Assembly (NCBI GenBank): GCA_041389525.1
Contig: JAWKRR010000049.1
Span: 1 to 59,000 of the forward strand
Origin: JACKFB01 sp041389525
Lineage (GTDB): Bacteria; Myxococcota_A; UBA9042; PHBI01; JACKFB01
DNA length: 59,000 nt
Reading direction: 5' to 3'
The notes beneath the pieces were generated by a model, which did no database searches, was not told the DNA's origin, and worked only from the letters and a program-made list of their open reading frames with translations. A program made the translations under genes and the position numbers. Below are positions 1-8,834 of this stretch, in pieces; the stretch's first letter is position 1; every line of letters begins with the position of its first letter.

Positions 1-1356
1 GTCCGGCGCGAGTTCTGCGAGGCCTGGGAGCGCGCGCGGGCCGACGAGCGCTTCGCCGCCCTCGAGCTGCCGCCCGCCGATCGCGTCCACGCGGGCTACT
101 TCGCGCGTCGCCGCGGCGCGGCGGTGGACTCCACTGGCAAGAGCCGCGAGGACGACGAGGCCTACGCGCTGATCATGGCGGACAAATCGCGGCTCCTGTC
201 GCCCGGCGAGCCGGTGCGCTTCGTCTTTAGCCACTCCGCGCTCCGGGAGGGCTGGGATAACCCCAACGTCTTTCAGATCTGTACGCTGCGGCGGACGCGA
301 TCGGAGCTGAAGAAGCGCCAGGAGCTTGGGCGCGGGATGCGGCTGCCGGTGCTCGCCAGCGGCTTGCGCACCCGGGACCCGGATCTCGCGCGGCTCACCG
401 TCATCGCCAACGAGAGCTACGAGGCCTTCGCCCGCGACCTCCAGCGAGAGGTGGCCCGCGACGCGGGCGTCGACTTCTCGCGCTGCATCGTGGAGCGCCG
501 CGCCCGGCGCGTCATGCCGCTGCGCCCCGATTGGCGAGATAATCCCTGGTTCGCCGAGCTGTGGCGGCGCGTCGCGCGTCCGCTCCGCTTCGTGCCCGCC
601 CTCGAATTTGCTGCGTTGCGAGAGCGGGCGCTGGACGCGCTGGGGGCCCTGGCGCACAGCCCGGCGCCCCGGGCCGTGAGCATCGCCCGCGGGCGGCTCG
701 AAGGCGGGGTCGTCGTCGGCGGCGAGGTCGAGACTCGGCCACTCGCGACAGGCCAGCCCGAGATCGGGCCCGTCCCCGAGCACGGCGCCCCCGACTGCGC
801 GCCCGTCCCCGACCCTCTCGCCTGGCTCCAGGCGGAGACCGGGCTGTCGCGGGCGACGCTGGCTGAGCTCATCACCACGAGCCGCCTGGCCGGACGCCTC
901 GTCAGCGCCCCGAACGCGCTGCTCGAGGCCGCGGCGAGGTCGCTGCGGGCGCTGGTCGCGGACGAATCCGCGCGCTGCGGGCGCTACGAGCCCCACGGCG
1001 AGCCCTTGGACCTCGAGGTCTTGCTGCACCGCCCGCTCAGCGGCGGCGCGCACGAGAGCGTCGCCGTGGCGCGCTCGATTTACCAGACGCTGCCTGCGCG
1101 CGACGCCGCCGAGGGGGCCTGGCTGCGGGCCGTGGACGCCGAGGTCGCCACGCGCGCGATCTTCCGCTGGCCCTCGTGGCTGCAGATCTCCTCGCCGCTC
1201 GGCGCCCTCGCGTCGGGCTGGCTGGTGGTGCGCGAAGGGGAGGGCGGCCGCCCCGAGCTGGCCCTGGTCGTCGAACCCACCGGCGACGCGTCGCGCCTCA
1301 GCTTGCTCGCGGCCCTGTCCCGCGCGGTCGGGGCGACGCTGGAGCTCAGGGCGTGA
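1..1356 (+). CDS. Type III restriction enzyme Res-like helicase, C-terminal part (5' truncated by window)
   Basis: The frame is open from base 1, so the N-terminus and Walker A lie outside the window; 451 residues are visible. Around residues 73-117 it reads FSHSALREGWDNPN then RQELGRGMRLPV, which match superfamily-2 helicase motifs V and VI as found in type III Res subunits. It should be the ATP-dependent translocase/nuclease subunit of a restriction system or a relative; no Mod methylase is visible here. The C-terminal region (residues about 390-430) resembles the Res nuclease domain, but the usual PDW is SGW and the usual ETK is EPT, so the PD-(D/E)XK site appears lost. The stop overlaps the convergent next gene by 11 bp. 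Confidence 0.85.
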   Translation, partial: VRREFCEAWERARADERFAALELPPADRVHAGYFARRRGAAVDSTGKSREDDEAYALIMADKSRLLSPGEPVRFVFSHSALREGWDNPNVFQICTLRRTRSELKKRQELGRGMRLPVLASGLRTRDPDLARLTVIANESYEAFARDLQREVARDAGVDFSRCIVERRARRVMPLRPDWRDNPWFAELWRRVARPLRFVPALEFAALRERALDALGALAHSPAPRAVSIARGRLEGGVVVGGEVETRPLATGQPEIGPVPEHGAPDCAPVPDPLAWLQAETGLSRATLAELITTSRLAGRLVSAPNALLEAAARSLRALVADESARCGRYEPHGEPLDLEVLLHRPLSGGAHESVAVARSIYQTLPARDAAEGAWLRAVDAEVATRAIFRWPSWLQISSPLGALASGWLVVREGEGGRPELALVVEPTGDASRLSLLAALSRAVGATLELRA

Positions 1357-2062
1357 GGGGCACCGGCGGGCTGGGCACCCAGCGATAGCTCTCGCGCACC
1401 CGCGCCCGGTGTGGGCCAAAGCCGGTCAGCGCCAGGTGCGCGCTGAACCCGCGGGAGGCGTACTCGCGGCGCACTTGGCGCAGCGGCTCCGCCTGGACCC
1501 ACCGGGCGTCGAGCTCGCCGTGGGAGTAGGTCGGCGGGCCGAGGCTGCGCGCCATGGTCGTGTCGCGCTTGAAGAAGAGCTCGGTCGCGGCGACGGCGTC
1601 CAGCGGCTCGCGCTCGATGTCCACCGCGACGAGGCGATCCGACGGGTTGAAGCTCAGGACCAGCGACTCGATGGGCGACCAACCAGCGCGCAGGCCGTCG
1701 ATCCGGCTGCAGCGCACCGTGCGGCCGTCCTCGCTGGCGGCGCACTTGTCGCCGAAGCGGGTCAGCCAGCCGTCGACCTCCACGCGGTGGGTCTGCCCGA
1801 GTGAGAAGCCGAGGGTATCGGGCAGCGCGGCGCTGGCTGCGAGGGCGCGGAGGCGCTTGGCGCGGACCTTCGCGAGCTCGGTGTCGGAGAGCGCGGCGGG
1901 GCCGGTGTCGACGAGGGGCGTGGCGGTGGCCCCGCCTTGTCGCGCCAGCCCTCGCGGGGCGGTCGACTGCAGCTCGAGGTAGACGATGACCGCAGCGGTC
2001 GCCGCGGCGAGCAGCGTGATGCCGAGCAGAAGTCCACGCAGTCTCGAACCCATCGCGGTCAT
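1346..2062 (-). CDS. Membrane-anchored protein of unknown function
   Basis: The product has 238 aa. One N-terminal hydrophobic segment (residues about 6-25, GLLLGITLLAAATAAVIVYL) is followed by a soluble domain of about 200 residues, so it is probably anchored in the inner membrane with the domain outside. I do not recognise the domain. It contains two cysteines (KCAASE and VRCSR) close enough to form a disulfide. The ATG at 2062 follows a GAG-rich stretch; an internal ATG three codons later is an alternative start. The gene converges on the Res-like gene with an 11-bp overlap, and upstream it is divergent from the thioesterase gene. Confidence 0.6.
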   Translation of the reverse strand: MTAMGSRLRGLLLGITLLAAATAAVIVYLELQSTAPRGLARQGGATATPLVDTGPAALSDTELAKVRAKRLRALAASAALPDTLGFSLGQTHRVEVDGWLTRFGDKCAASEDGRTVRCSRIDGLRAGWSPIESLVLSFNPSDRLVAVDIEREPLDAVAATELFFKRDTTMARSLGPPTYSHGELDARWVQAEPLRQVRREYASRGFSAHLALTGFGPHRARVRESYRWVPSPPVPLTP

Positions 2063-2291
2063 CTCGTCTCGGCTTGGCGGCGCAGCGGGGCGCCGGCGCT
2101 GGGTCGCAGTCGGGCGAGGCCTCGAGATTCGGCAGTTGACCCGAGGCCGGATCTGAAGTCCAGCCACGCGCGGATTCGAGGTGAGGGCGCTGCAACCTAG
2201 CCTTCGCCCTTCCACCGAGCCTGCGCGGCGGCTACCCTCCCGCGCCGGGAGCCCGGCTCCGCACCGGCGTCGCCGCGCGCAAGGAATGTCC

Positions 2292-2828
2292 ATGACCCAC
2301 CGCCCCACGGTGTCCATCGCTGACCCGCCGACCGAGCTGCTGGCGGAGCCGGGTTGGTCGGAACCGACGAAGCAGCTGCTGCCGCGAGGCATCGGGCGCA
2401 CCTTCGTGTCGGGTGAGCCCGAGGGCGACCGGGTGCGAGTGCGCTATTTTCGTCGGGACGCGGACGGGGCGCTGGTTGGGCGGGCGTGGTTCGGGCCGGG
2501 GACGGAAGGCCCGCCCGCGCATGTCCACGGCGGGTGCATGTCGGCGCTGCTCGACGAGGCGATGGGGCTGGCCTGCTGGATCTCCGAGCGCAAGGTGCTC
2601 GCCGGCCGCCTTGACGTGCGCTTTCGGGCGATCTTGCCGCTCGGCTCGCTGTGCGTCGTCGAGGCGTGGATCGACAAGATCGACGGGCGTCACGTGACCA
2701 CGCGATCCCGGCTGCTCGGCGCTGACGGCACGGTGCACGCCAAAGGCGAGGGCCTCTTCGTCCAGCTCACTCAGGCCCAGATCGACGTGATGGCCGACGA
2801 GTGGCGCAAGCGCGCCATCCCCCAGTAG
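2292..2828 (+). CDS. PaaI-family hotdog thioesterase
   Basis: The 178-aa product carries the PaaI/YbgC-type hotdog signature HVHGGCMSALLDEAMG at about residues 76-91, followed by the long-helix and beta-strand pattern of the fold. Family members hydrolyse acyl-CoA or acyl-ACP thioesters in the cytoplasm; the substrate cannot be told from sequence. I chose the ATG at 2292 because AAGGA (2281-2285) lies 6 nt upstream of it. The ATG at 2286 would have no spacing to that site. The gene stands alone, with the lipoprotein gene starting 53 bp downstream on the same strand. Confidence 0.8.
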   Translation: MTHRPTVSIADPPTELLAEPGWSEPTKQLLPRGIGRTFVSGEPEGDRVRVRYFRRDADGALVGRAWFGPGTEGPPAHVHGGCMSALLDEAMGLACWISERKVLAGRLDVRFRAILPLGSLCVVEAWIDKIDGRHVTTRSRLLGADGTVHAKGEGLFVQLTQAQIDVMADEWRKRAIPQ

Positions 2829-2881
2829 CATCAGCCCGCAGCCCCGCGATAATTCGTATGAAATCCCAGTGTGAGGTCCGC

Positions 2882-5800
2882 ATGTCCGCTCGATTCACCA
2901 TATCTCGTCTGCTTCTTTGCGCTGGTCTGCTGGCGAGCGCCGGGTGCGGCGACGACAAGGGGAAGCCCGACGCGGGCGACGCCGCGGGCGATGTGGCGGG
3001 CGACTCGGAGGTCCAGCTCAGCGACACCGAGGTGGGCGACGGCTCCACGCCGGAGGTCGACGCGGCGGGCGACGCGGACAGCGCGGCGGACCTGGAGATC
3101 GCGCCGGAGCTGCCCCCGCCGTCGCCGGATTGGCCGGCCGCGGGCGAGCTCGTCATCACCGAGGTCATGAAGCAGCCGGCGGCGGTCGGGAGCGCTCAGG
3201 GCGAGTGGTTCGAGATCACCAACCTGCTGGCGCGGAACTTCGACCTGAAGGGGTGCTACCTGGGCAGCGCGGGCGACGCGGTCCACCTGATCGAGACCTC
3301 GGTGTCGATCGGGCCGGGCGAGGTGCGGGTGCTGGGGCGCAACGCGGACGCGGGCACCAACGGCGGCGTGGCCGTGAACTATGACTATGGGGACCTCGAT
3401 CTGGCGGACGGCGCCGACGGGATCTCGATCCGCTGCGGCGACGAGCTCGTGGACGCGGTCGAGTGGGACTCGGGCGCGACGTATCCCCAGGGCGCGGGCG
3501 TGGCGATGCAGCTCGATCCGGGCTCTTACGACGCGGGGAAGAACAACTTCGGCGCGAGCTGGTGCGCGGCGACGAACGTGTATGGGGCTGGCGACCGCGG
3601 GACGCCGGGCGCGGGCAACCCGCCGTGTGACGCGGGGTCGGGCGTGGCGCGGTGCCGGTTGGTGGGGCCCATCGGGGTCGAGACGCTGACGGGCACGCCG
3701 CTGACGCTGCAGGGGCGGCTCCGGCAGCCGGGGTTGACCGACCAGACGCCGATCAACGACATCGTGCCGACGATGCGCGGCGAGGTCGCGTGGGGACCCG
3801 ACGGCACCAACCCCGCGGTGGACGACAGCGAGTGGCAGACCGTGGAGGCGGCGCCCGACCCGGAGTGGGTGGACGGGATCGACCCGGGGGCCGACCAGTG
3901 GCTGGGGACCTTCACCACGCCGCCGCCGGGCGAGTGGGACTACGCGTTTCGCTTCACGATCAACGACGGCGCGTCGTGGACCTGGTGCGACCTGGCGACG
4001 GGCGCGCCGGGCGAGGACGGCTCGCAGAACGGGTATCAGCCCGCGAACGCGGGGGCGCTGACGACGGTGCCCAACGCCTGCGCGCCGAACCCATGCATCA
4101 AGCCGCCGGCCGCGTCCTGCGACGGGACGGTGCTGACGGCCTTCGTGACGCTGGGCGGCTGCTCGATCGTGGGTTCGGCCGGGGTGTGCGACTACCCGCC
4201 GACGGTGGTGGACTGCGCGGACTTCGGGACGACCTGCGAGGGGACGACCTGCGCGGGGCTGCCGGGGCCGCCGACGGCTGGGCAGGTCATCATCACCGAG
4301 GTGCTGCAGGACCCGGACGCGTCGTTCGACGACTTCGGCGAGTGGTTTGAGCTGACCAACATCGGCGACGACCCGGTGAACCTGGCGGGCTGCGCCTTCG
4401 AGAGCACCGGGGATCCTGGGTTCGCGATGGATCCGGGGACGCCGGTGATCATGACCGTGGGCGAGGCGATCGTGTTTGGCGCGAGCGCGAAGACCACCAT
4501 CAACGGCGGCGTGGACGTCGACGTGGAGTGGACCGGGCTGCGTCTCGGCAACAACAACGACGTGCTCACGCTGCGCTGCGAAGGCGCGCTGATCGACAGC
4601 ATCGCGTGGGATAACGGCGCGACCTTCCCCGATGACAAGGGCGCCGCGATGCAGCTGGCGCCGGAGGCCTACGACGCGGCGGCGAACGACTCGGGCGCGG
4701 CGTGGTGCAGTGCGGTCGTGCCCTTCGGCGACGGCGACAAGGGGACGCCGGGGGCGACGAACCCCGTGTGCCCCGACGCCTGTGACGGGGTGCCGTGCGC
4801 GTCGCCGCCGCCTTCGGATTGTCTGGGGAGCGTGGCGCGGATCTACGAGGCGCTGGGGACGTGCAGCGTGGGCGCCTGCACCTACGCGCCCGCCTCGAGT
4901 GTGGACTGCGCGGAGACGGGGAAGGGGTGCAAGCTCGGCGCCTGCGTGGACATCGCGACGACGGGCAAGACGCCGGCTCCGGGTGAGCTGGTGATCAATG
5001 AGATCCTGAAGAACTCGAGCGCGGTCGGCGACTCGGTGGGCGAGTGGTTCGAGGTCGCAAACCTGACGGGGGTGCCGCTGGATCTGGCGGGCTGCGTCCT
5101 GTCGAGCAGCAACGACCTGCCGCACACCATCCCGAAGAGCCCCGCGGTCGCGGTCGCCGCCGGTGGCTACCTGGTGCTGGCCATCAGTGGGAACAAGGCG
5201 GTCAACGGCGGGGTGACGGCGGACTACGTCTACACGAACCTTACCTTGGGTAATGGTTCGGATTCATTGTCGATTCGCTGCGACAACGTGTTGGTCGACA
5301 CCGTGGCGTGGGACGAGGGGGCGACCTTCCCCGACCCGGATGGGGCCAGCCTGCAGCTGGACCCGAGCAAGCAAGACCCGGCGCTCAACGACGTCGGGGG
5401 GAACTGGTGCGCGGCGACCAGCGCGTTCGGGGCGGGCGACAAGGGGACGCCGGGGCAGCCGAACACGTCGTGCGGGGATTCGTGCGCGGGGGTGGTGTGC
5501 AGCACGCAGCCGCCGGCGATCTGCGACGGCACGGTGGCGACGAGCTACGAGGCCGCGGGGACCTGCGCGGGCGGGAAGTGCAGCTACGCGGTGGCGATGA
5601 CCGAGGACTGCCCGGCCAGTGAGCAGGAGTGCGTGTCGGGCATGTGCGTCGAGCCGGGGTCGGTGCTGCCGATGGCTGGCGTGGGGCAGCTTGTGATCAC
5701 CGAGATCATGCAGAACCCGGAGGCGGCGGGCGATCCGGAGGGCGAGTGGTTCGAGGTGACCAGCCTGGTCAGCTTCGCCGTCGACCTGGAGGGCTGCTTG

Positions 5801-6187
5801 GTGCGCAGCAAGAGCGACTCCGACGAGGTCATCAAGAGCGGCGGGCCGCTGGTGTTGCCGGCGAACGGGCGCATCGTCCTCGGCTTCAGCGACGACCCGC
5901 TCGACAACGGCGGCGTCGACGTGGCGCACGCGTATGGCTCCATCGCGCTCGGCAACGGCGCGGACTCCATCGCCATCGTGTGCGGCGGGGTGGTCCTCGA
6001 CGTGGTCGCCTGGGACGGGGGCACGAAGTTCCCCGACCCGTCGGGCGCGTCGATGCAGCTCGACCCGGCGGCGTTCGAGGCGAAGGCCAATGACGCGGGC
6101 GCGGCGTGGTGCGTGAGCACGGCGACCTACGGCGACGGCGACAAAGGAACGCCTGGCGAGCTGAATTCAGCCTGCCAGGCGCCCTGA
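2882..6187 (+). CDS. Lipoprotein with four lamin-tail domains (LTD)
   Basis: The 1101-aa product starts with a lipoprotein signal peptide ending ASAGC, then an Asp/Ala/Gly-rich linker of about 70 residues. Four lamin-tail domains follow, each opening with a variant of ELVITEVM...GEWFEITNL and containing a NGGV...LGNG...DSI...VDTVAWD core; they begin near bases 3145, 4285, 4983 and 5685. Short Cys-rich spacers with CDGT and CxxxxC patterns separate them, and the first spacer also holds an unassigned segment with Trp-rich strands. LTDs are Ig-like beta domains common on secreted bacterial proteins with binding or nuclease-associated roles. No enzymatic domain is visible, so a surface or periplasmic binding role is inferred. 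GAGG upstream supports the ATG at 2882 over one at 2858. Confidence 0.85.
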   Translation: MSARFTISRLLLCAGLLASAGCGDDKGKPDAGDAAGDVAGDSEVQLSDTEVGDGSTPEVDAAGDADSAADLEIAPELPPPSPDWPAAGELVITEVMKQPAAVGSAQGEWFEITNLLARNFDLKGCYLGSAGDAVHLIETSVSIGPGEVRVLGRNADAGTNGGVAVNYDYGDLDLADGADGISIRCGDELVDAVEWDSGATYPQGAGVAMQLDPGSYDAGKNNFGASWCAATNVYGAGDRGTPGAGNPPCDAGSGVARCRLVGPIGVETLTGTPLTLQGRLRQPGLTDQTPINDIVPTMRGEVAWGPDGTNPAVDDSEWQTVEAAPDPEWVDGIDPGADQWLGTFTTPPPGEWDYAFRFTINDGASWTWCDLATGAPGEDGSQNGYQPANAGALTTVPNACAPNPCIKPPAASCDGTVLTAFVTLGGCSIVGSAGVCDYPPTVVDCADFGTTCEGTTCAGLPGPPTAGQVIITEVLQDPDASFDDFGEWFELTNIGDDPVNLAGCAFESTGDPGFAMDPGTPVIMTVGEAIVFGASAKTTINGGVDVDVEWTGLRLGNNNDVLTLRCEGALIDSIAWDNGATFPDDKGAAMQLAPEAYDAAANDSGAAWCSAVVPFGDGDKGTPGATNPVCPDACDGVPCASPPPSDCLGSVARIYEALGTCSVGACTYAPASSVDCAETGKGCKLGACVDIATTGKTPAPGELVINEILKNSSAVGDSVGEWFEVANLTGVPLDLAGCVLSSSNDLPHTIPKSPAVAVAAGGYLVLAISGNKAVNGGVTADYVYTNLTLGNGSDSLSIRCDNVLVDTVAWDEGATFPDPDGASLQLDPSKQDPALNDVGGNWCAATSAFGAGDKGTPGQPNTSCGDSCAGVVCSTQPPAICDGTVATSYEAAGTCAGGKCSYAVAMTEDCPASEQECVSGMCVEPGSVLPMAGVGQLVITEIMQNPEAAGDPEGEWFEVTSLVSFAVDLEGCLVRSKSDSDEVIKSGGPLVLPANGRIVLGFSDDPLDNGGVDVAHAYGSIALGNGADSIAIVCGGVVLDVVAWDGGTKFPDPSGASMQLDPAAFEAKANDAGAAWCVSTATYGDGDKGTPGELNSACQAP

Positions 6188-6188
6188 G

Positions 6189-6210
6189 CGGCGCTCACTC
6201 GGGAGCGCCG
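6189..6210. terminator. Hairpin between convergent genes, possible bidirectional terminator
   Basis: CGGCGCTC at 6189-6196 and GAGCGCCG at 6203-6210 form a perfect 8-bp GC stem with a 6-nt loop. It lies between the end of the lamin-tail lipoprotein gene and the 3' end of the convergent DUF1328 gene. No T-tract follows on either strand, so intrinsic termination is only suggested by its position. Confidence 0.45.
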
Positions 6211-6227
6211 GATGCCGTCGTGGTCGG

Positions 6228-6404
6228 TCAGACCAGCGGCTTGCGACCGCGCACCGTGCCGACGATGAGCGACACGACGAAGAGCACGACGAAGATGAAG
6301 AAGAGCACCTTCGCGATGCCGGCCATGCTGGCGGCGATGCCGCCGAAGCCGAATAGCGCCGCGATGAGTGCGATGACGAAGAAGGTAAGGGCCCAGCTCA
6401 ACAT
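6228..6404 (-). CDS. DUF1328 (YtjA-type) small membrane protein
   Basis: This 58-aa frame starts MLSWALTFFVIALIAALFGF and continues with GGIAASMAGIAKVLFFIFVVLFVVSLIVG, ending RGRKPLV. That is the full DUF1328/YtjA pattern: two transmembrane helices with a glycine-rich turn, in a family of about 50-60 aa. A strong AGGAGG (6410-6415 on the opposite strand) lies 5 nt before the ATG. Function is unknown; family members are inner-membrane proteins often linked to stress or envelope conditions. It is divergent from the bacterioferritin-like gene across 338 bp. Confidence 0.9.
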   Translation of the reverse strand: MLSWALTFFVIALIAALFGFGGIAASMAGIAKVLFFIFVVLFVVSLIVGTVRGRKPLV

Positions 6405-6742
6405 GACGTCCTCCTGAGGGTGTGGCGTCGGGGATGTGAACGAACGCCGAAGCGTCGAGGTGGGTTAGTGCAACACCTCGGCCAACTCGCGATTCGTCAG
6501 CTGTGGGCTGGGTTTTCGAGGGCGGGGCGGCGATCTCGGGGGGGCGGTGAGGCGTCGGGATGGGTCGCGATTTGCCACGGTCGGGGCATCCTGCCGCGGT
6601 GGCGCGAGGGTCCGATGACGCGGGGGAGGCCGGGAGGCCCGGCCCGTGGTGCGCGGCCGCTGTCGGCACGGGGGTTGCAACCTCAACCGCTGTAGGGCGG
6701 ACCGTACCGGGCCAGCCCATCCCCGAACCCAAGGAGCCGACG
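6405..6742. other. 338-bp divergent intergenic region (DUF1328 / bacterioferritin-like)
   Basis: No convincing gene is visible here. The stretch must hold the promoters of two divergent genes. One notable element is an inverted repeat, CGAGGTG (6456-6462) and CACCTCG (6474-6480), with an 11-nt spacer, about 50 bp upstream of the DUF1328 start. It could be an operator or a leader hairpin. Clear -35/-10 hexamers were not identified. Confidence 0.4.
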
Positions 6743-7282
6743 ATGCAGTCTTTCCACCCCGATCACGATGCGATCCAACAGCACGCGAAGAAGAACCTCG
6801 CGGATGGCGCCGTCACTGGCGCTGGCGCCGAGAAGGTCGCGGCCGTCATCGAGGCGCTGAACGCGTCTCTGGCGACCGAGATCGTCTGCGAGTTACGGTA
6901 CCGCGCGCACTTTCACGCGGCCGAGGACCTGGGCGAGGTCAACGTCGCGGCGGAGTTTCTTGAGCACGCCGAGCAAGAGCGCGAGCACGGCAAGCAGCTG
7001 GCGGCGCGCATCGCGCAGCTTGGCGGTGAGCCGGACTTCGACCCGACCACCCTGCTCGAGCGCAGCCACGCGGCGTACACGGCGCCGGGGACGGTGGCCC
7101 AGATGCTCGAAGACAACCTGGTGGCCGAGCGGGTCGCCGTGCAGGTCTACACCGAGCTCGCGCGCTGGCTTGGCGACGAGGACCCGACGTCCCGGCGGCT
7201 CATCGAGGACATCCTGAAGCAGGAGGAGGAGCACGCCGATGACCTGGCGGGGCTTCGCAACAAGCTGAAGGGCCGCGAGTAG
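6743..7282 (+). CDS. Bacterioferritin-like diiron protein
   Basis: The 179-aa product is built as a four-helix ferritin-like domain. Helix A has ALNASLATEI (E46), helix B has EFLEHAEQEREHGKQLA with the ExxH pair E79/H82, helix C has LVAERVAVQVYTEL, and helix D has KQEEEHADDL with the second ExxH. These provide the di-iron site of the ferritin/bacterioferritin superfamily, so iron storage or oxidation in the cytoplasm is expected. A heme-ligating Met could not be assigned, so it may be a non-heme relative. AAGGAG at 6731-6736 sits 6 nt before the ATG. The histidine-kinase operon converges from downstream. Confidence 0.85.
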   Translation: MQSFHPDHDAIQQHAKKNLADGAVTGAGAEKVAAVIEALNASLATEIVCELRYRAHFHAAEDLGEVNVAAEFLEHAEQEREHGKQLAARIAQLGGEPDFDPTTLLERSHAAYTAPGTVAQMLEDNLVAERVAVQVYTELARWLGDEDPTSRRLIEDILKQEEEHADDLAGLRNKLKGRE

Positions 7283-7301
7283 TCGCTTCGACACTCCGGC
7301 G

Positions 7302-7335
7302 CGACGCCCGCTCCGCTCACGCGGCGCGGGCGTCG
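7302..7335. terminator. Hairpin between convergent genes, possible bidirectional terminator
   Basis: CGACGCCCGC (7302-7311) and GCGGGCGTCG (7326-7335) form a perfect 10-bp stem with a 14-nt loop. It lies just after the bacterioferritin-like gene and overlaps the last codons of the convergent kinase gene. There is no T-tract. Confidence 0.45.
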
Positions 7336-8810
7336 TCGTCGGAGCCGTCGGCGGGGGCCTCGGTCGGGTGCGCGCCGGGCAGGAGCAGGCGGAACGTGGT
7401 GCCGACCCCCTCCTCGCTGCTGACCTCGATGCGCCCGCCGTGCTCCCGCACGATGTCGGAGCACACGGACAGTCCCAAGCCGGTGCCGTCGGAGGCCTCC
7501 TTCGTCGTGAAGAAGGGCATGAAGATCCGCTTGCGGACCTCCTCGGACATGCCCTGGCCGCTGTCCTCGACCGAGAGGTAGACGCCGGGGGTCTCCTCGT
7601 CCCCGACGAGGGTGCCGCTGGCCAGTGGTCCGACGGCGAGTCGCAGCGTCCCGCCTTCGGGCATGGCCTGGATCGCGTTGGTCACAAGGTTGGCGAGGAC
7701 CTGCTCCAGCTCGTGCTCGTTGGCGTGCGTCCGCCACGGACCGCCCTCGGCCACCTCGACGGAGGGGAGCACGGCTGCGCGGTGCATCATGTGCCCGAGC
7801 AACGTCACCGTGCCCTGGGCGAGGCTGGCGAGATCGACCGAGCTGCGAGCCCCCGTGTCGCGCCGCGCGAAGCCCAGCAGGCCCCGGATGCGCTCGGCCA
7901 TGCGCTGCGCCTGCCGCTCGATGATGGCGGCGCACTCCACCGCGACCTCGCCCTTGGCGAACCCCGTCGCGATCATGTGGGCGCGGCCGGAGACCACGTT
8001 GAGCGGCGTCCCCAGCTCGTGCGCCAGCGACGCGGCGAGCTGCCCGACGACCTTGAGCCGCCCCGCATGTCGCAGCTGCGCGGTGGCCGCCACGCGCCGC
8101 CTGGTCTCGTCTTCGATGCGCTTGCGGGCGATCTCCAGCCCCACCGTCATCTGGTTCACCTCGTTGGCCAGCGCGCCGAATTGGTCGACGCCGCGCACCT
8201 GGAGGCGCCCGCTCAGGTCGTCGCTGGCGATACGCCGAAGCTGCTCCGACACCTCCGCGAGCGGCTTGCCCACCAGAATGCGCGTCGCGACCACGATGAC
8301 GAGGCAGCAGACCGCGGCGAGCAGCAGCGCGATGGTCGCCGTGCTGATCAGGATCGAGCGGCTCTCCTCTTCCGCCGCGGCTGCCGACGACTCGATACCC
8401 AAGACGCCGATCACCTTCGACTCACGGGTGAGCGGCCGATACACCGCCACGAAGCGGTGGGACTTGTCGATGAAGGGACCGACGCCCTGGCCGCCCAGCA
8501 GGCGCGACCAGTCATCGGCGGTGCCGCGGAACTCCTGGGGCGCTGCGCCGGTCGCGACCAGCCACGCGACGCGTCCGGGCTCGATCTCGCCCGCGGTGCT
8601 GCCCAGCAGCTTGCGGGCGAAGCGCTCGCCCTCGGCGTCCACGGTCTCCGACACCGCGGCCGCCAGCAGGTCCGCCCGCTCGGTGAGCAGCCGCGCGCGG
8701 TCGTGCTCCATGCGCTCGACCGCCAGCTTCGCCGACCAGGCGCCGTGCAGGCCCACCACGATAAAAATGCTGAGCGTCAGCGCCAGCGCCAGCTTCGTCG
8801 CCAATCTCAT
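7317..8810 (-). CDS. Membrane sensor histidine kinase (HAMP-HisKA-HATPase)
   Basis: The 497-aa product has TM1 at residues about 6-24, a periplasmic sensor segment (about 25-152), TM2 at about 155-176, HAMP (about 178-230), and a HisKA box SLAHELGTPLN with phosphoacceptor H264. The HATPase domain has NLVTNAIQAM (N box), DSGQGM (G1), FFTTK and GTGLGL (G2). It autophosphorylates on H264 and should pass phosphate to one or both receivers encoded just upstream. It is the last gene of the NtrC-receiver-kinase operon, starting 24 bp after the receiver stop. The sensory input is unknown. Confidence 0.93.
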   Translation of the reverse strand: MRLATKLALALTLSIFIVVGLHGAWSAKLAVERMEHDRARLLTERADLLAAAVSETVDAEGERFARKLLGSTAGEIEPGRVAWLVATGAAPQEFRGTADDWSRLLGGQGVGPFIDKSHRFVAVYRPLTRESKVIGVLGIESSAAAAEEESRSILISTATIALLLAAVCCLVIVVATRILVGKPLAEVSEQLRRIASDDLSGRLQVRGVDQFGALANEVNQMTVGLEIARKRIEDETRRRVAATAQLRHAGRLKVVGQLAASLAHELGTPLNVVSGRAHMIATGFAKGEVAVECAAIIERQAQRMAERIRGLLGFARRDTGARSSVDLASLAQGTVTLLGHMMHRAAVLPSVEVAEGGPWRTHANEHELEQVLANLVTNAIQAMPEGGTLRLAVGPLASGTLVGDEETPGVYLSVEDSGQGMSEEVRKRIFMPFFTTKEASDGTGLGLSVCSDIVREHGGRIEVSSEEGVGTTFRLLLPGAHPTEAPADGSDDDARAA

Positions 8811-8834
8811 CGCGAACCTCCGACGGGGCGGCGC

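Noticed and set aside
2831..5125. A 764-codon antisense frame opposite the lamin-tail lipoprotein
   Set aside because: It is very rich in Arg/His/Val/Ala and has no recognisable domain; it is a mirror of the repeat-rich sense frame.
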